Origin: Rutpela maculata
Lineage: Eukaryota; Arthropoda; Insecta; Coleoptera; Cerambycidae
Length of the DNA: 64,000 nt
NCBI GenBank assembly: GCA_936432065.2
Contig: OW386286.2
Coordinates: 17,853,179-17,917,178, forward strand
Direction: 5' to 3'
The notes beneath the pieces are model-generated. The model was not told the origin of the DNA and did no database searches. It worked only from the letters and a program-made list of their open reading frames with translations. Below, one piece after another: positions 1 to 12,059 of the stretch (the first letter of the stretch is position 1; every line of letters begins with the position of its first letter). The translations under genes and the position numbers were made by a program.

Positions 1-224
1 TTATCTTAAATTTTATTATTTGAACGTAATGCGGTCATAGGCATTTATTATTGCTGCCGTTGCAATTAAACTCATATTTTTTTTAAATTAAAGAGATGAA
101 AGAATTTGAGGAAATCATTTATAATTTAATGGCGGTAAAAGTTAAAAATCTTTGTTATGTTATAATTTTGTATCATTTGTACACATATTTACTAGAAACC
201 AGAGTTTTCATAGCTTTGTCACCG

Positions 225-500
225 CAGGATAATGTTTTTAACCCCCCACAAAATTGTGGGAGGTTACTAAAATTGGTCCAAAGTCGAAAATTGAGATAAC
301 ATCAAATCTTTACGTTTTGAGGTCCCAGGAACCCAAAAAAGTGGTTTTTGAAAAATGTCTGTGTGTGTGTATGTGTGTTAGTACGATAGCGGCGAAACTA
401 CTAAACGGATTTGGATGAAACTTTGCATGAGGGGTTCTTTAGTGCTCCAGAAGATCTTTTTGGTTGAGATCGGATTACGTTTAGTGCAGTTTTGGCACAA
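225..500 (+). repeat. Helentron-like core repeat, family C (fragment)
   Basis: A hairpin at about 238-266 (CCCACAAAATTGTGGG core) is followed by a GT-rich (GTCT/GTGT)n microsatellite at 357-378 and then by a 49-nt block starting GTTAGTACGATAGC near 377. That block lines up without gaps with the blocks in families A and B of this window. Hairpin, microsatellite and core block in this order are known for DINE-1/Helentron-associated non-autonomous elements. The 3' end was not found, so the extent is approximate. Confidence 0.4.
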
Positions 501-769
501 CAAGTTGTTTATTTTATGATTACTTACAATTTGTAATCGAACCATTGAAAAGCAGTAAAATTTTCGATTTCAATAATATATCTATCACGCTTGCACCCTT
601 TCGATTTGGTTTCCGTAAAAAAAATTAAAAAACAAAATAACAATCTATAAATAGAGTTACGCTTCTTGTGTATCATATATTTTACAACCTAAAGTAACTC
701 CGTGAATAGATTAGTGTGCTGAAGCGTGAGACTATAGGCACATGCATGTACCCTTAATTTTAATAAACT

Positions 770-858
770 TATCTCTTAAAAATTGCTTGGGTGAGACTAT
801 AAATTTTAAAGTTGAGGTTCGCAGGTTCAAATCCTATCAATCGCAAGATTTTTTTTTG
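770..858 (+). other. tRNA-like sequence with box B and T-run
   Basis: The segment has a box B-like GGTTCAAATCC at about 829 followed within 25 nt by a run of T (847-855) that could end Pol III transcripts. No acceptable acceptor or anticodon stem can be drawn, so it is not a functional tRNA. It may be part of a SINE or of a larger tRNA-carrying repeat such as those at 32.2 and 40.1 kb. Confidence 0.3.
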
Positions 859-1050
859 TAATATGAAAAAATTATTGTAACGAGATTGGCAACGTCCGAG
901 ATGGTTTAAATCACATAATAATCGAGTTACATTCAAAGCTTTATCGTATCATTGACCACGATGACGTGAAAAAATCAACAACTTTGGTTGTCATTTTAGC
1001 GTGCCATAAAAATTAAGATAGTCTTAATTACGACAAACTTTGGCAAAATC

Positions 1051-2281
1051 ATGGAAGATATTGATATTCCTGAAAATATACTTCCTGCTGCTAACACTGT
1101 AAGATTAGATTTGCTTCCGGATACAACAAAAATCCATCACGAAAAAGTATATCTTCAGTTTTGTGAGTGGCGAGATAGAGAACAGGTTCAAGGTGCTGGA
1201 GAAACAATAATACTTATTTTATGAAACTCTCAAATCAATACTCCCCGTCATCTTTGTGGCCTAAATATTCTATGTTACGAGCTTGTTTGGAGTTGAAAGA
1301 AAGAGTGGAAATCGGCAAGTATGGCTCTTTGATACGATTCATTAATAAAAAAAAGGTGGGATATAGAGCTAAAAAATCGAAAGTATTCACGAAAGAGCAG
1401 GTTCAAGGGCGGATCTGGACCTTGAGCTTGGGGGAGGGGAGGGGGGATAACACAGCCGTGTGTTGAAAATAACAAAAATGTTTTTCCTCGAAAATTGAAA
1501 TTGATGAACGAGGGGGGAGAAAATCACAAAAAAAAAATTATAAACACAACTAAATAGAATATATATTCAAAAATATTAAATAAAATAATAAAAATTATGA
1601 AATTTTAAAACGAAAGTTGGTGGTTTATAGAATCTCGGGGGGGGGGGGGGTAATTTCCGCGTTACCCCTCCCCATAAATCCGCGCTTGAGCAGGTTAGTG
1701 AATTTGTTTGTACTGCCGAAAATAGCTTTTTTAATTGGAATTGGCGGAGCTTGTAGAACCAATGAATTAACGTCCATGGAAAATTTTGAAATTCTAGAGA
1801 GCAAGCTAGTAATCACAATTCCTGACTCAAAAACCCACAAGAAAAGGTTTTTTGCGGTGATATCTGACGGAGAGTTAATCCTGTGGCTATATTTAAAAAA
1901 TATATAGCATTACGTCCAACTCATACTCCGCATAGAAGATTGTTCGTATCATATAGAAACGGAAAATGCACCGTTCAGTCTTGAGGTATCCATTTCTTTT
2001 CTAAAATTGCTATGTATCTCAAACTTGAAAATCCAACTATGTATACTGGTCATTGTATTAGATCTTCAGCAACTTTTCTTGTTAATGCTGGTGAAGACAT
2101 ATTAGATTTACAAAAACTTGGTGGTTGGGAATCGAGCAATGTTGCAAGAGGGTATTTAGAAGATAACTTGAGTAAGAAGGTTTCCATTGCGAGAAAAATT
2201 CAAGTTCGAGACATTTCTGTAAACACTGTATCATGTACTAAAGAGACTATCGAACTGAAAAAAAATGTTGCTGGACAATAA
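1051..2281 (+). pseudogene. Crypton-type tyrosine recombinase, broken
   Basis: Remnant of a tyrosine recombinase of the kind carried by insect Crypton transposons, which move by site-specific recombination. An ATG at 1051 opens a frame that shifts near 1221 into a helical N-terminal region (PSSLWPKYSMLRACLELK, then VGYRAKKSKVFTKEQV), typical of the SAM-like core-binding domain. The catalytic part follows: box I arginine in GGACRTNEL (1743-1769), HxxR in HCIRSS (2051-2062), and the nucleophile tyrosine in RGYLED (2153-2155), with GGW before it. The domain order is right and all key residues are present, but there are at least one frameshift near 1221, a gap near 1700, an in-frame stop before 2012 and a 284-bp insertion at 1405-1688. 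It is therefore dead. No DDE transposase or RT accompanies it, as expected of Cryptons. KRBA2-type domesticated recombinases are a less likely alternative. Confidence 0.8.
1405..1688. mobile_element. hAT-type MITE inside the Crypton gene
   Basis: The 284-bp insert has terminal inverted repeats (left CAAGGGCGGATCTGG, right end reading CAAGCGCGGATTTATGG on the other strand). It is flanked by a perfect 8-bp duplication AGCAGGTT at 1397-1404 and 1689-1696. Eight-bp duplications and CA(G/A)GGGCGGA-type termini are hallmarks of hAT elements. Removing it and one copy of the duplication restores the recombinase reading frame across the site. It has no coding capacity; it contains a G-rich stretch at 1430-1447 and G14 at about 1637-1650. 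Confidence 0.85.
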
Positions 2282-3029
2282 TGGTGTATCAGGTGTATCT
2301 ATCAAATTTGAAAACTGTCAAAATATTCAAGTCAATGTTCATAAATATTAGCTATAAAATAAAATTCGTATCTAGGGTATTATGATATGGTAACTAACGT
2401 ATTATGTGCTACTAAGTTATTATGAAATTGTTGTAATGTTATGATATTAATAATTATCAATAAAGATTTGACTTAAAGGAACCTTAATATTCAATGATAC
2501 GATAAATAAATATTTTTAAATGAGATCGATAATATGTTGTGCTCTTTTCGGGTGGGGAGGACCAAGCCGCTTGCAGCAGTTGCCGATTTTTTTAATTACA
2601 TAACGTATTTTTAGCTTAAACCAAAAATATGAGGAACATTTATAGTTTAATCTAGTGCGTAATTTTCATTGCTTTCTCAATTGAAACACAAACCTTACTC
2701 GCTGAGGCGCTTTAAATTGCGTTTTCTCGTGCTAAGTCTATAAAATTAAATCCTTCAAGTAAACAACATAAATAGTATGTTGTAATCTCTCAATAAAGTG
2801 AAACAATTTGAAATGTGTTTATAATAGCTACAGTTCTGCTGTACGGTCGTTTATTTTAAGCCTTTTCATTCTACTATGATATTTATTACACTGGGTTTTG
2901 CTTCGTTGTTGATTATGTACTTTTGTAGATTTAATTAAATATAAGTTTTACGCTATGTTGACTCTGTTTACTAATTTGATGTGGTGGTCAAACAGTGAAG
3001 AACGTTGCTGTTGAGGACGGTAAATAACT
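2282..3029. other. no recognisable feature
   Basis: AT-rich sequence without ORFs or repeats that I could pair with the rest of the window. It may be the 3' flank of the Crypton copy. Confidence 0.4.
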
Positions 3030-3609
3030 GATTTCCATCCTAGTCTCACAACGAAAAAAAATTTTGTGTGAAAATAATTGCTTATGGAACTTTAATAAAA
3101 TAATATTTGAAATCGTCTACCCCAAAAACCCATAAAACAATGTCCCACATCGGTAGTGGTGGGGTGGGGATGGGGGTGGATGAAGTAAAAAAATATTTTG
3201 AGGTTTTTGGTTCTTGTACACACACTAAATCATATATTTTTTTCACCTCTTAATAATGGGGTGGGGGTGGTAATAGAAGTGGTTAATGCCAAACAAATTT
3301 TTGAGACCTTATAGCTTCTTTTGTTTATACTAAATACCAATTTCATTAACTCTTATCTGCTTGATATATCTATTTACCCCAATTTACCCCGCCCCCCAAC
3401 CCTTCAACGGAATAAGATGAAAATATAATCTAGTTCCAGATCACGTTGTGTACCAAATTTCAAGTCAATATCTTAAACGGTTCCAGAGTAATCGTGCTCA
3501 CAAAAAGAGTTACAGACAGACATAAATTTTAATGACATTCTAAGCCTATTTGAACAATAAAAATTTTCTTTTTTTTTGTCGTTACTATACTTCCACTGAA
3601 TATGGAAGT
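3030..3609 (-). repeat. Helentron-like repeat family B, copy 1 (3' truncated)
   Basis: Reverse-oriented copy. It begins at 3609 with the hairpin-forming ACTTCCA...TGGAAGT terminus, then an imperfect CTGTCTGTAACT microsatellite stretch, the 49-nt core (GTACCAAATTTCAAGTCAAT side), and the GGGTAAATTGGGG / CACCCCCATTA stretches. It stops near 3030 before the subterminal repeat found at the other end of complete copies. It stands head-to-head with copy 2, about 180 bp away. Confidence 0.8.
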
Positions 3610-3792
3610 AAAAAAATTAAACAAGGATTCTGTTTAGACCTATAATAATAACCTCGAAACTACATATTATCAATAAAAACCCCATATGGTTCAGGGCCTA
3701 AACATACGTTTTATGCCTTTTTGAATATACGTGGTAAATACAATACGTTTGCTGTAATTATCAAATTCATGAAGCAAAATTGGACCTTAATT

Positions 3793-4609
3793 ACTTCCAC
3801 ATCCAGTGGAAGTATAGTAACGACAAAAAAAAAAAAAATAATTTTTATTGTTCAAATATGCTTTAGGATGTCATCAAACGTCGAGATTTTAAGTTTGAGC
3901 AAAAAAAAATTCTGTCTGTCGGTTTGTAACTTTTTTGTGTGCACGATTACTCTGAAACCGTTTAAGATATTGACTTGAAGTTTGGTACACGTAGGTATGT
4001 ATTCTAATGAGACCTGGAACTAGATTATATTTTTATCTTATTCTGATAAAGGGTTGGGGGGTAAATGGCATTAAATTGGTAAATCGAGCAAGAGTCCGTA
4101 AAATTGGTATTTAGTATATATGTACATACCGTGCGTGTAGCCGCGCGCTAGGCATACGGATTAAGAATTACAACATCGCGTGTGCCAGCTGGCTGAAATG
4201 AAATAACTGAGAGCTCCGCTCGGCAGACGAATTTACGACTATGTTGTCAAATCTCTCGCGCTACGTGAATGTACAAGCCTAATGGGAAATTACACGCACG
4301 GTATAAGCTAAGGGTCAAAAAAAATTTTGGCATTAGCTACCCCCATTACCACCCCATTATTGGAGGGGGTGAAAAAATAAAATTGTGAATTAGTGTGTGT
4401 ACAAGAACCAAAGGCCTCAATTTTTTTTTACTCCATCCACCCCCACTACCACTCCCACTACCCATGTGGCATATCGTTTTATGGGTTTTTGGGATAGACG
4501 ATTTCAAATACATTATTAAAGTTCCATAAACAAATTTTTCTCACTGTGAGATTTGGATGGAAAATCTGTATGTGAAAGTAGTGATTCCTTGGGCGGCGGT
4601 TTTTTTTTT
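3793..4609 (+). repeat. Helentron-like repeat family B, copy 2
   Basis: Full-length copy from ACTTCCACATCCAG to GGGCGGCGGTTTTT. The order is: terminal hairpin, T-rich spacer, CTGTCTGTCGG, 49-nt core, GGTTGGGGGGTAAAT, CACCCC stretches, then a decayed subterminal repeat (TGTATGTGAAAGT) and the conserved AGTGATTCCTTGGG end. It is preceded by TTAATT like copies 4 and 7. A 173-bp MITE interrupts it. Confidence 0.85.
4129..4301. mobile_element. 173-bp MITE with TA duplication
   Basis: The insert has 12-bp terminal inverted repeats CCGTGCGTGTAG / TTACACGCACGG (one mismatch), each flanked by TA. It is more GC-rich than the surrounding repeat and absent from the other six copies of family B at the same place. 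A TA duplication suggests a Tc1/mariner-type mobiliser, but the termini alone do not prove that. Confidence 0.75.
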
Positions 4610-5399
4610 GTTTTATTAGCAAATTAACATTTGTGTGCATTGATTGATATTTATATTGACAAACACAAATTCGCATTTTATGTGTTTAAAATTCTACTCT
4701 TTACTGCGCATAGCCTTTCTGTGTTTGTCAATTCAACTCATACTGGCTTTGTGTTAAAGAATATAATTTAATATATGCTACTTCTTATACGTTAGAATTT
4801 TGAGATCAATGTTTTTAACATTTCTGTCAATTATGTTTTCCATCGTATTCTTAAAGAAAAACAAAGCACTCGATGAATTTAAAAATTTTTGTTCTACATA
4901 TTTCTGAAATATCCACCTTCAGCAAGTGGCGCGACCTTCTTTTGAGTTAGTCTCAATCTTGGCAACTTATTTGCATGGATTTGTGAGCACAAAAGGGATG
5001 TTGTATCCCTCAGCTCATGGAGGATTGCTCGTCTTGGTTTATGGCCATCCAGTCTTCTTTGTAAAAATATTTTATGCATGTTCATTTGGGATAAGGCCGA
5101 ATGTATTTGGGATAGACCGTGTCTTATGTGATCAGGCATTAATATATTCGGCTGATATTGACATAAAAATGATCACAGTGTAATTAATAATGATGTGCAC
5201 AATCTTGTTCTACTCACAAATTCACTAATCATATCTGCTGCCATAGCGAAACCCTCTCCAAACCATAATTGACTCATCTATAAAGTAAAGGATCTTTTCC
5301 CCGACCCTGAGGCAGCCTTTGGATTGGTAAAAAATCTGATTTAATCAGAGCTACGAGATTAGGCCATAACACAATCTATCGACTATTGGGTTAAAGCTC
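4610..5399. other. unassigned stretch
   Basis: A minus-strand reading frame of 81 codons at 4894-5139 is less AT-rich than its flanks and may be an old coding fragment (it contains RRLDGHKPRRAILHELRD). I do not recognise it. Nothing else is supported here. Confidence 0.3.
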
Positions 5400-5850
5400 C
5401 CTAAATGAGGCAGTCAAGGCTCCACTTCAGACTCCACGGTCAAGTAAGTGGTTGCTTTCAGAGAAAAAATTCTGAAGCAGGCCGTGGACAGAAGATCCAG
5501 AATGCGTGAAGAGGCAGAAGAACAGGTTAACCACATAGTAACGAAAAGGTGGTTAACACCAAGGGTGCAACAATTATGTGGGATGCATCGACTATAACAG
5601 ATCGCGAATTCCGACAAATCGACCAGACATCGCATATTACAGGAAGGAAAGATCTTGCCTAGTAAATGAGCAAGTACAAAAACCTACAAGTAGAGGTCCA
5701 AAGAATGTGGACCTGATATCAAAAGTTGTCTCAGTACTTATAACCATCAATAAGAATTTACAACTCCTCCCAGGTGACACAAGCATATATGAGGTGCAAA
5801 AGATCGCCGTTGTGGGAACAGCACGTATTTTAAGAAAAATGCTTGGGTGA
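5400..5850 (+). pseudogene. LINE ORF2 C-terminal domain, decayed
   Basis: Two overlapping frames give the C-terminal block that follows the RT in a common insect LINE type: first a WDAS-TITDRE-like motif (about 5575-5610), then TNRPDIAYYRKER, and finally VQKIAVVGTARILRKMLG just before a stop near 5848. The arrangement 'tryptophan-aspartate turn, RPDI, QK.A..GTARILRK' is known after R2- and RTE-related RTs. Several frameshifts and stops are present and the RT itself is missing, so this is a 5'-truncated dead copy. The precise clade is uncertain. Confidence 0.6.
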
Positions 5851-7440
5851 GTCACTTTGATCTCATGTTGAGATCTGGGCTTACCTTACCACACCGCAAA
5901 ACATCAAGTATCAGAGAAGAGAATAATAATAAAAACTAAAAAGAATCTTTTGAAATTGTAGGCTATTGCTAGACATTCCAGACCTTGCCCAGACTTAAAT
6001 TCACCGACTATCTTGAGACAGGATTTCTAAATATGTTATCAGCACATCAATAACCCAATCGATGTTGTCTCATGTAGCAATATATTACTACCTGGTGTGA
6101 GTTTTAGGAAATCGACTTTTGGTCAGCTAGATATGCAAAAATATGCAAAATACCCCCGTGTGCGATAGCGATATGAATCAAAGCGAAAGATGGGTTGGAG
6201 TCGAGGCCAGGACCTGCTGGTCCTCTCACGTAGCCCTTAATGAGCATTGTTAGTATACGATAGAAGTTTGTGGAGGGTATGATGATGTAAGGGCTATAAA
6301 TGGCTTAGTTTTTAGTGAGTTGCGTACCTATAACGTTTTTTAACAGCTAACTATAATTCTACACAGGAAATGAAAAATTTGCATTGGATTAGAAAGAATT
6401 CGCATGATCTGAAAATGTTAATTGAAAGATAAGTTTTTTGAATTTCAATACCCAGGAAAAAATGTAATGTTCATATTTTTTTTATGATAAACCCCTTGAT
6501 CTTTACGGAACATTTTTTTGATAGCCCTGTCGTTTCTACTCTGTCCTTTGTTCCGCCACTACCTCGATAAAAATCGTTCATCGATGCATCTGCCATAAAA
6601 GAGACCCTAACAGGGGCAGTAGTGCAATAAACTCAAGATTGAACTATTTGCATATCCTATTTTATGGATAGTGATAACTACTTTATCGCAATGATTGTTT
6701 ATAACAAGCTTGTATTTTCTTCTGTAATGGCACTATTTAGACAACAAAGTAGTTAAAATTGTTACTGTATTAAACAAAGAATTATATAGGGAATAGCATT
6801 CTTTGTGAGTCATGTCGAGATATTCCACAAAATGTGTTTGTTTTCAATAAAAAAAAATTGTTATCCGACTTTATTTTAAATTATTGTGGTGTTCAAGGTT
6901 TCATAAAAGAAACTGAGTGAAGATGACATGCTCGTTATTTATAAAAGACACAATATTCTTACCGGTCATATGGAATTTATTATATCCAAGCTGAACTCAA
7001 ATATATTGAATAAAAAATGTCTGTGGTCAGGGGTGGCTTAAGGGCCGGGCAATCTGGGCGCCTGCAAATTTATACTTCTAAACGTTATCTAATCGACTAA
7101 TTGGTACTAGTAATTAATAAATATTTTATTATAAAATATTGTGAGTATGTGAAACACATCATATAAGTTTTAAAACGAAAATCAATGTTTAAATTACAGA
7201 CTTTCTAGTGTTCCAGTCCTAAACCACCATATACAGGGTGTTCGTAATCTAAGTAACAAAAGGTGAGGTAATCGGTGCAGTGTTTCCGAGTAGACGTACT
7301 TTCAACCGCGAAAGCCTACTTCTTCGGTGTCTCCATCTAATAGTCGGTATGCTATCAACTGAGACAATTCCGGACTGTTAACTAGCTGAGTAAGGCGGGG
7401 GATGACCCCCGTGGCTGTTCATGTGTTAATCTCAGGCCGT
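5851..7440. other. unassigned AT-rich stretch with element-end fragments
   Basis: No gene is supported. At about 7029 CAGGGGTGGCTTAAGGGCC looks like the start of a hAT-type element, and at about 7232 ATACAGGGTGTTC resembles ends seen in many insect repeats. No partner terminus was found for either. Confidence 0.35.
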
Positions 7441-8650
7441 TGAGAGAGAGAGAGATATACTTTATTATCCAAAGAAATAATTCTCATTGACAAAGTTTAA
7501 GTATAACACAAACAATATTTGTTTAGTCGGTTTACAAACAATACAAAACAAAAACAGAAAAAATACGAAGATACAAAAATCACGAACATACGAGTTGTAT
7601 ATTTTATAAACTAGTGAACTAAACACATTAAAATGTATCGTCATAGTACTGCTGTAAGTTATAATAGGGTTTATCAATTAAGAATTTTTTTACAGCCTTC
7701 CTAAATAGTTTGCCAGAGGAGATATTTTTCAATGCTACTGGGATACTATTGTAAATTTTCTTACTATTGTAAATTAGAGAATTTTTTGTGAAGTTGGTAG
7801 ATGGTATGGGTAGAATAATGTCATTTACTTGGCGAGTAATGCGGCGATTTTCTGTACGTTCAAAAGTATTTCGTTTTTTATGAAATAAGCACACCGTTTT
7901 GTGGATAAAAATAGATACTACAGTTAATATCTGGTGAGCAACAAATAGAGGTTTGCAAGAGTCTCTAAAACGCACTTTGCACATATATCTTACTGCTCGT
8001 TTTTGCAAAATGAGCACCCCATTTAATAGTTGTTGGCTGCACAATCCCCAAAATGGGATACCTTATCTTAGGTGTGACTCTATTAAGGAAAAGTATGCTG
8101 TTTTTGCAGTAGAGCATCCCAATTCGATAGAAATTGTGCGAATAGCATAACATCCAGAGGCTAATTTATTATTTAGATTCCTTATATGTTCTTGAAAATT
8201 TAATTTATTGTCGATATACAGTCCAAGAAACTGTGTATGAGTTTTATTTTCTAGAATGTGACTTCCCAGGTAAAGCTCTTCTAAGTTGCAACCGAACGCT
8301 ATTACATTAGTTTTAGCAATATTAAATGTGAGAAGATTTGAATCGCACCATTCGTTTACTACAGATATATCGGAGGAGATATTCTCATGCAACATTCTCA
8401 AGTTTTTATTATGCCATAGAATGGTGGTGTCATCGGCAAAAAGCCTAAAACTTCCCGATATATTGATAGTTGCCAAGTCATTTATATATAACAAAAAGAG
8501 AACTGGGCCGAGAATAGACCCTTGTGGAACTCCGCAGCTTATCATGACTTTATTAGAATATTTTCCTGATGATTTTGTTGAACCGCCAGAAAGGTGGTTT
8601 GGAGTCGACGCTAATTTGTAGATCCCTAGGCACAAGGGGCCCGCCATTAT
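7441..8650 (-). pseudogene. Jockey/CR1-like LINE, RT C-terminal half and 3' end
   Basis: Minus-strand LINE truncated inside the RT. The first frame (8647-8063) holds motif B CGVPQGSILGP, the catalytic FADDT loop (RLFADDTTILW), the NLLTFNIAKT motif D region and FLGLYID. A frameshift near 8050-8063 moves to the second frame (8044-7628), which carries the thumb and C-terminal tail (KRAVRYMCKV, NSIPVALKN) to a stop. The 3' UTR has AATAAA and ends in a (TC)n/(GA)n run at 7441-7453, the typical microsatellite tail of this group. Its end (FxDD before the stop) resembles the LINE at 49.5-50.8 kb, so the two are probably related families. 5' truncation near 8650 is the usual result of incomplete reverse transcription. 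Confidence 0.85.
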
Positions 8651-8814
8651 GACGTAGTTGCCTAATAAAAAGTAGAACTGTCCACATTCATTTCCACAAT
8701 ACCAGATGAGCTATGAATGATTTTAAAAAATGCCTGTGCGAAGGTGTCTAGATGGGCCCTGTACTGAAAAATATTATTTTAGACGATCGCATCGTTTCTT
8801 AATTCATTATTTTT

Positions 8815-9562
8815 ACTTCCACGTCCAGTGGAAGTATAGTAACGACAAAAAAAAATTAAAAAATTTTTATTGTTCAAATAGGCTTAGAATGTCATGAAAC
8901 GTCGAGATTTTAAGTTTGAGTGAAATAAAATTTCTGTCTGTCGGCCTGTCTGTAACTTTTTTTTGTGCGCACGTTTACTCTGGAACCGTTTAAGATATTG
9001 ACTTGAAATTTGGTACACGTATATATTTTAACGAGATCTGGAACTAGATTTAGATTATATTTTCATCTTGTTCCGTCGAAGGGTTGGGGGGTAAATTGGG
9101 GTAAATGGGGGTAAATAGATAAATGAAGCAGGTAAGAGTCCATAAAATTGGTATTTAGTATATACAAGAGAAGCTAACGTCTCAAAAAAATTTTTTGGCA
9201 TTAGCCACCCCCACCCCATTATTAAAAAGGACGAGAAAATATGATTTAGTGTGTGTACTGTGTACAAGAACCAAAAACCTCAAAATATTTTTTTACTTCA
9301 TCCACCCCCCACTACCCCCCTATCACCATATCACCACCCCCACGCCACTACCGATGTGGGGTATCGTTTTATGGGTTTTTGGGGTAGAGGATTTCAAATA
9401 TTATATTATTGTGTAATTTTGTTGTGATTGGTTGTTTCAGCGCACGTGATTAGAAATGGGCGAATTTAATAGGATTGCTATTTGAGCTAAAAATTTTCAT
9501 TGTAAGAGACTTGAATAGAAAATCTGGATGTGGAAGTAGTGATTCCTTAGGCAGCGGTTTTT
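8815..9562 (+). repeat. Helentron-like repeat family B, copy 3 (complete)
   Basis: Complete copy with 5' ACTTCCACGTCCAG and, at 9524-9537, the inverted counterpart CTGGATGTGGAAGT, followed by the 25-nt end AGTGATTCCTTAGGCAGCGG plus T-run. The microsatellite and 49-nt core lie at about 8933-9015. About 45 bp near 9420 (CGCACGTGATTAG) are private to this copy. Confidence 0.85.
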
Positions 9563-12059
9563 ACTGAAAATATGACAGGTTTCTTCCTTGGCAGTTGTAT
9601 TAACTATATGCAAAATATTGTCCTTCACATTTTCTTCGTTAATTATTTTTTAAAGTATTCACCCTGTATATTTTTTGTTGAGAGTATAGCAGGGTGTATA
9701 CTTTCTGGAAAACAAGGAAAACCCGGAAAAGTCAGGGAATTTGATTTTGGTCAAGGAAAAGTCAGGGAATTTATAAATTTATAGAAAAAAGTCAGGGAAA
9801 ATTTATCAAAACTACTTATATCCAAAGTTGTTCCCATCTGGCTCGTCAAGAAATTCCCCCCGCTCATCAGTATATTTTTTAATAATATCCCAATATATCC
9901 CTTTTCCGCCAAATAATCGTGTAGAAATAGTGCCAACAGACATAGACAGACTAACGGAATTAAAAGATTAACTTTCGAAATCTACGTAATCTGAAACGTG
10001 GAAATCCTAAAAAATTTCTGAGAATGGTTTTTCCAATATTTCAATACTTTCCTTCGAAAAACGAGAAAAATAATAATATATTCCATTCAGACTTTTTTAC
10101 ATAAAGTGCCACGAAGTCGATTATCACTATCATCTTTCTTTGCTGATAATCGCCAGACAGTGTCAAGCGAAAAAGAACGTGAATAATTACAAAATAAAGC
10201 TTTAATGTGATTTTCTCGCCAGTTATTTTTGTTTTGCTGTATTGCGTAATAAACGGTACATTACGTTGTTTTAATTTTGAAATTTTTAAGTCTGCCAAAA
10301 AAGCAAAAGGCGAACAGGTGGTTGTTGTGTACATTAGAGCCAAGTCTCCGGGGACCTCGTTAGTGGTGTCAATGGGCCAACGCATTAAGGGGAACCCATT
10401 ACCTATTTATTTTTTAGCCCAAACCCGAACATTAACGGTACAGAACAAAGAGTTCAGAATTATTTTCAGTACGGCCAGGTTTATCTTTCTAAATGTGAAA
10501 TTATTTCACACTATATTAGACACGCCAGCATGTACGCGAATAAGCAAAAATAGAATAGCGTGAGGCCGAGTATTTACTTCGAATAATGAAAAATGCATTG
10601 ACCTCGTCCTCTTTGTGGAAATTGTTACAGTTGTTGATAAAAGTGCTTATCTGAGGTTATTTTTATTTATTGTGGATTTAATTGAATATATTTTTTAAGC
10701 ATTGTTAGTATTGCAATTAGCAGACGTACAATATGATATATACAGATGAAAAAGTTCACCCTGGATACAGTTGTATACTATCGATTACAAGAAACTAGGT
10801 GAGATACGTCAACAATATTTAAAGGAGACACATTTTAACAACTTCGTTCACGCTACTTTATCGCCCTGCCTCACAGAGATATTCTGGCAAAAAATTTATT
10901 TTTCTGCACAGCATTAAAATTCTATAATTTCTGTTTATTTTAGTACAGTGTGAATGAAAAACCATTGGTCAGAAAAAACTTTTATCCAACGAAAAGAATA
11001 AGGGCAGTTTAATAAACATGTTGAAACAGGAGTCGCAAAAGGAAAACATTTCAGCGAATCAAGCATCCGGAGATGCAGACTTTTTTTGTGGACACTGCCA
11101 TTACATTCGCTTCTTGTCACGCAAAAATAGTTGTCGTCAGAGAGGATGTCTATTTGACTGTTCGCATTACATAGCTGGTTACTTCCAACAGTTCACAGAT
11201 CAAATTAACAATAATTGTTATCGTAAATCCTCTTTACGTGTGTTCCGCTCTGAAGTATATCAAATAATCACAAGATACGCTTATAAAGTATCTGTATTGA
11301 ATGTCGGAGAGAGCTTTATATTAAGCTAGAAAGCCCTGCATCGATAAAAGTACGATCAATCATCAACGGACTGATTTTGATCTTTTTGGCTCTCGTCATC
11401 GTGAACTAGACTGACCAAAGTCGTCGAGGCGATCTCCATTCACCCTCCCAGGGTAGTCCAAGGCACCAACTTCATAAACAAGTCGATTGCTCCATCTTTA
11501 TTATTCACTGCAAATACTTTTGATAACACGTTGTTTTAATTTTGGAATTTTTAAGTCTGCCAAAAAGCAAGATTATAATTATCATCAGACGATTGATTAT
11601 CTTCATAATAATAATAATAATAATAATAATTAAAAAGGTCTTGATTACAAAAAATATATACATTACAGAAATAATGACCAAATAGTTTGGGCGAGATTCA
11701 GTGGACTGTCTAACAAGTAGACTACACCTGTTCTTCCACCTAACCTTATGTGAGACAATTTTGCATACTATTAAAATAATAGCATCGAACTGATTATAAA
11801 TATCATTAAATTGACAGTTTCTGACGATGGCATTGGTAAAATTAGACTGATTCCTATTATCGTGCAGCAAAAATAAATAAGTGAGAGTAAACATTTCTGC
11901 CAATGGGAAACGTGGAGTGTCAATTAGAGATGATGCAAATGTGGCCTGGGTCCTGAAACATAACCTATTAGATTCTCTGCCACTCTTGTACGGGTAATTC
12001 TTTAAGAGATTTTGATTTGATGGCCATATATCTTAAATGTCTCCAAATAGTCGATTAAA
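9563..12059. other. unassigned repeats
   Basis: No gene is supported. AGTCAGGGAATTT or a close form occurs three times at 9731-9800, a motif common in arthropod repeats. A 50-bp direct repeat (ACGTTGTTTTAATTTTG...TTAAGTCTGCC) occurs at 10262-10312 and 11526-11572. A frame at 10207-10563 has no recognisable domain. Confidence 0.4.
11606..11632. repeat. (ATA)n microsatellite
   Basis: Nine uninterrupted ATA/TAA units. Confidence 0.9.

Noticed and set aside
5578..5850. 90-codon plus-strand frame as a small intact gene
   Set aside because: Its motifs (RPDIAYYRKER, QKIAVVGTARILRK) are the shifted C-terminus of a LINE ORF2.
9845..9870. Second hammerhead candidate (CTGATGAG on the minus strand)
   Set aside because: No GAAA follows a plausible helix II and no cleavage triplet pairs with helix I.
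10207..10563. 118-codon plus-strand frame as a gene
   Set aside because: No recognisable domain, overlapping frames on the other strand and repeat-like surroundings.
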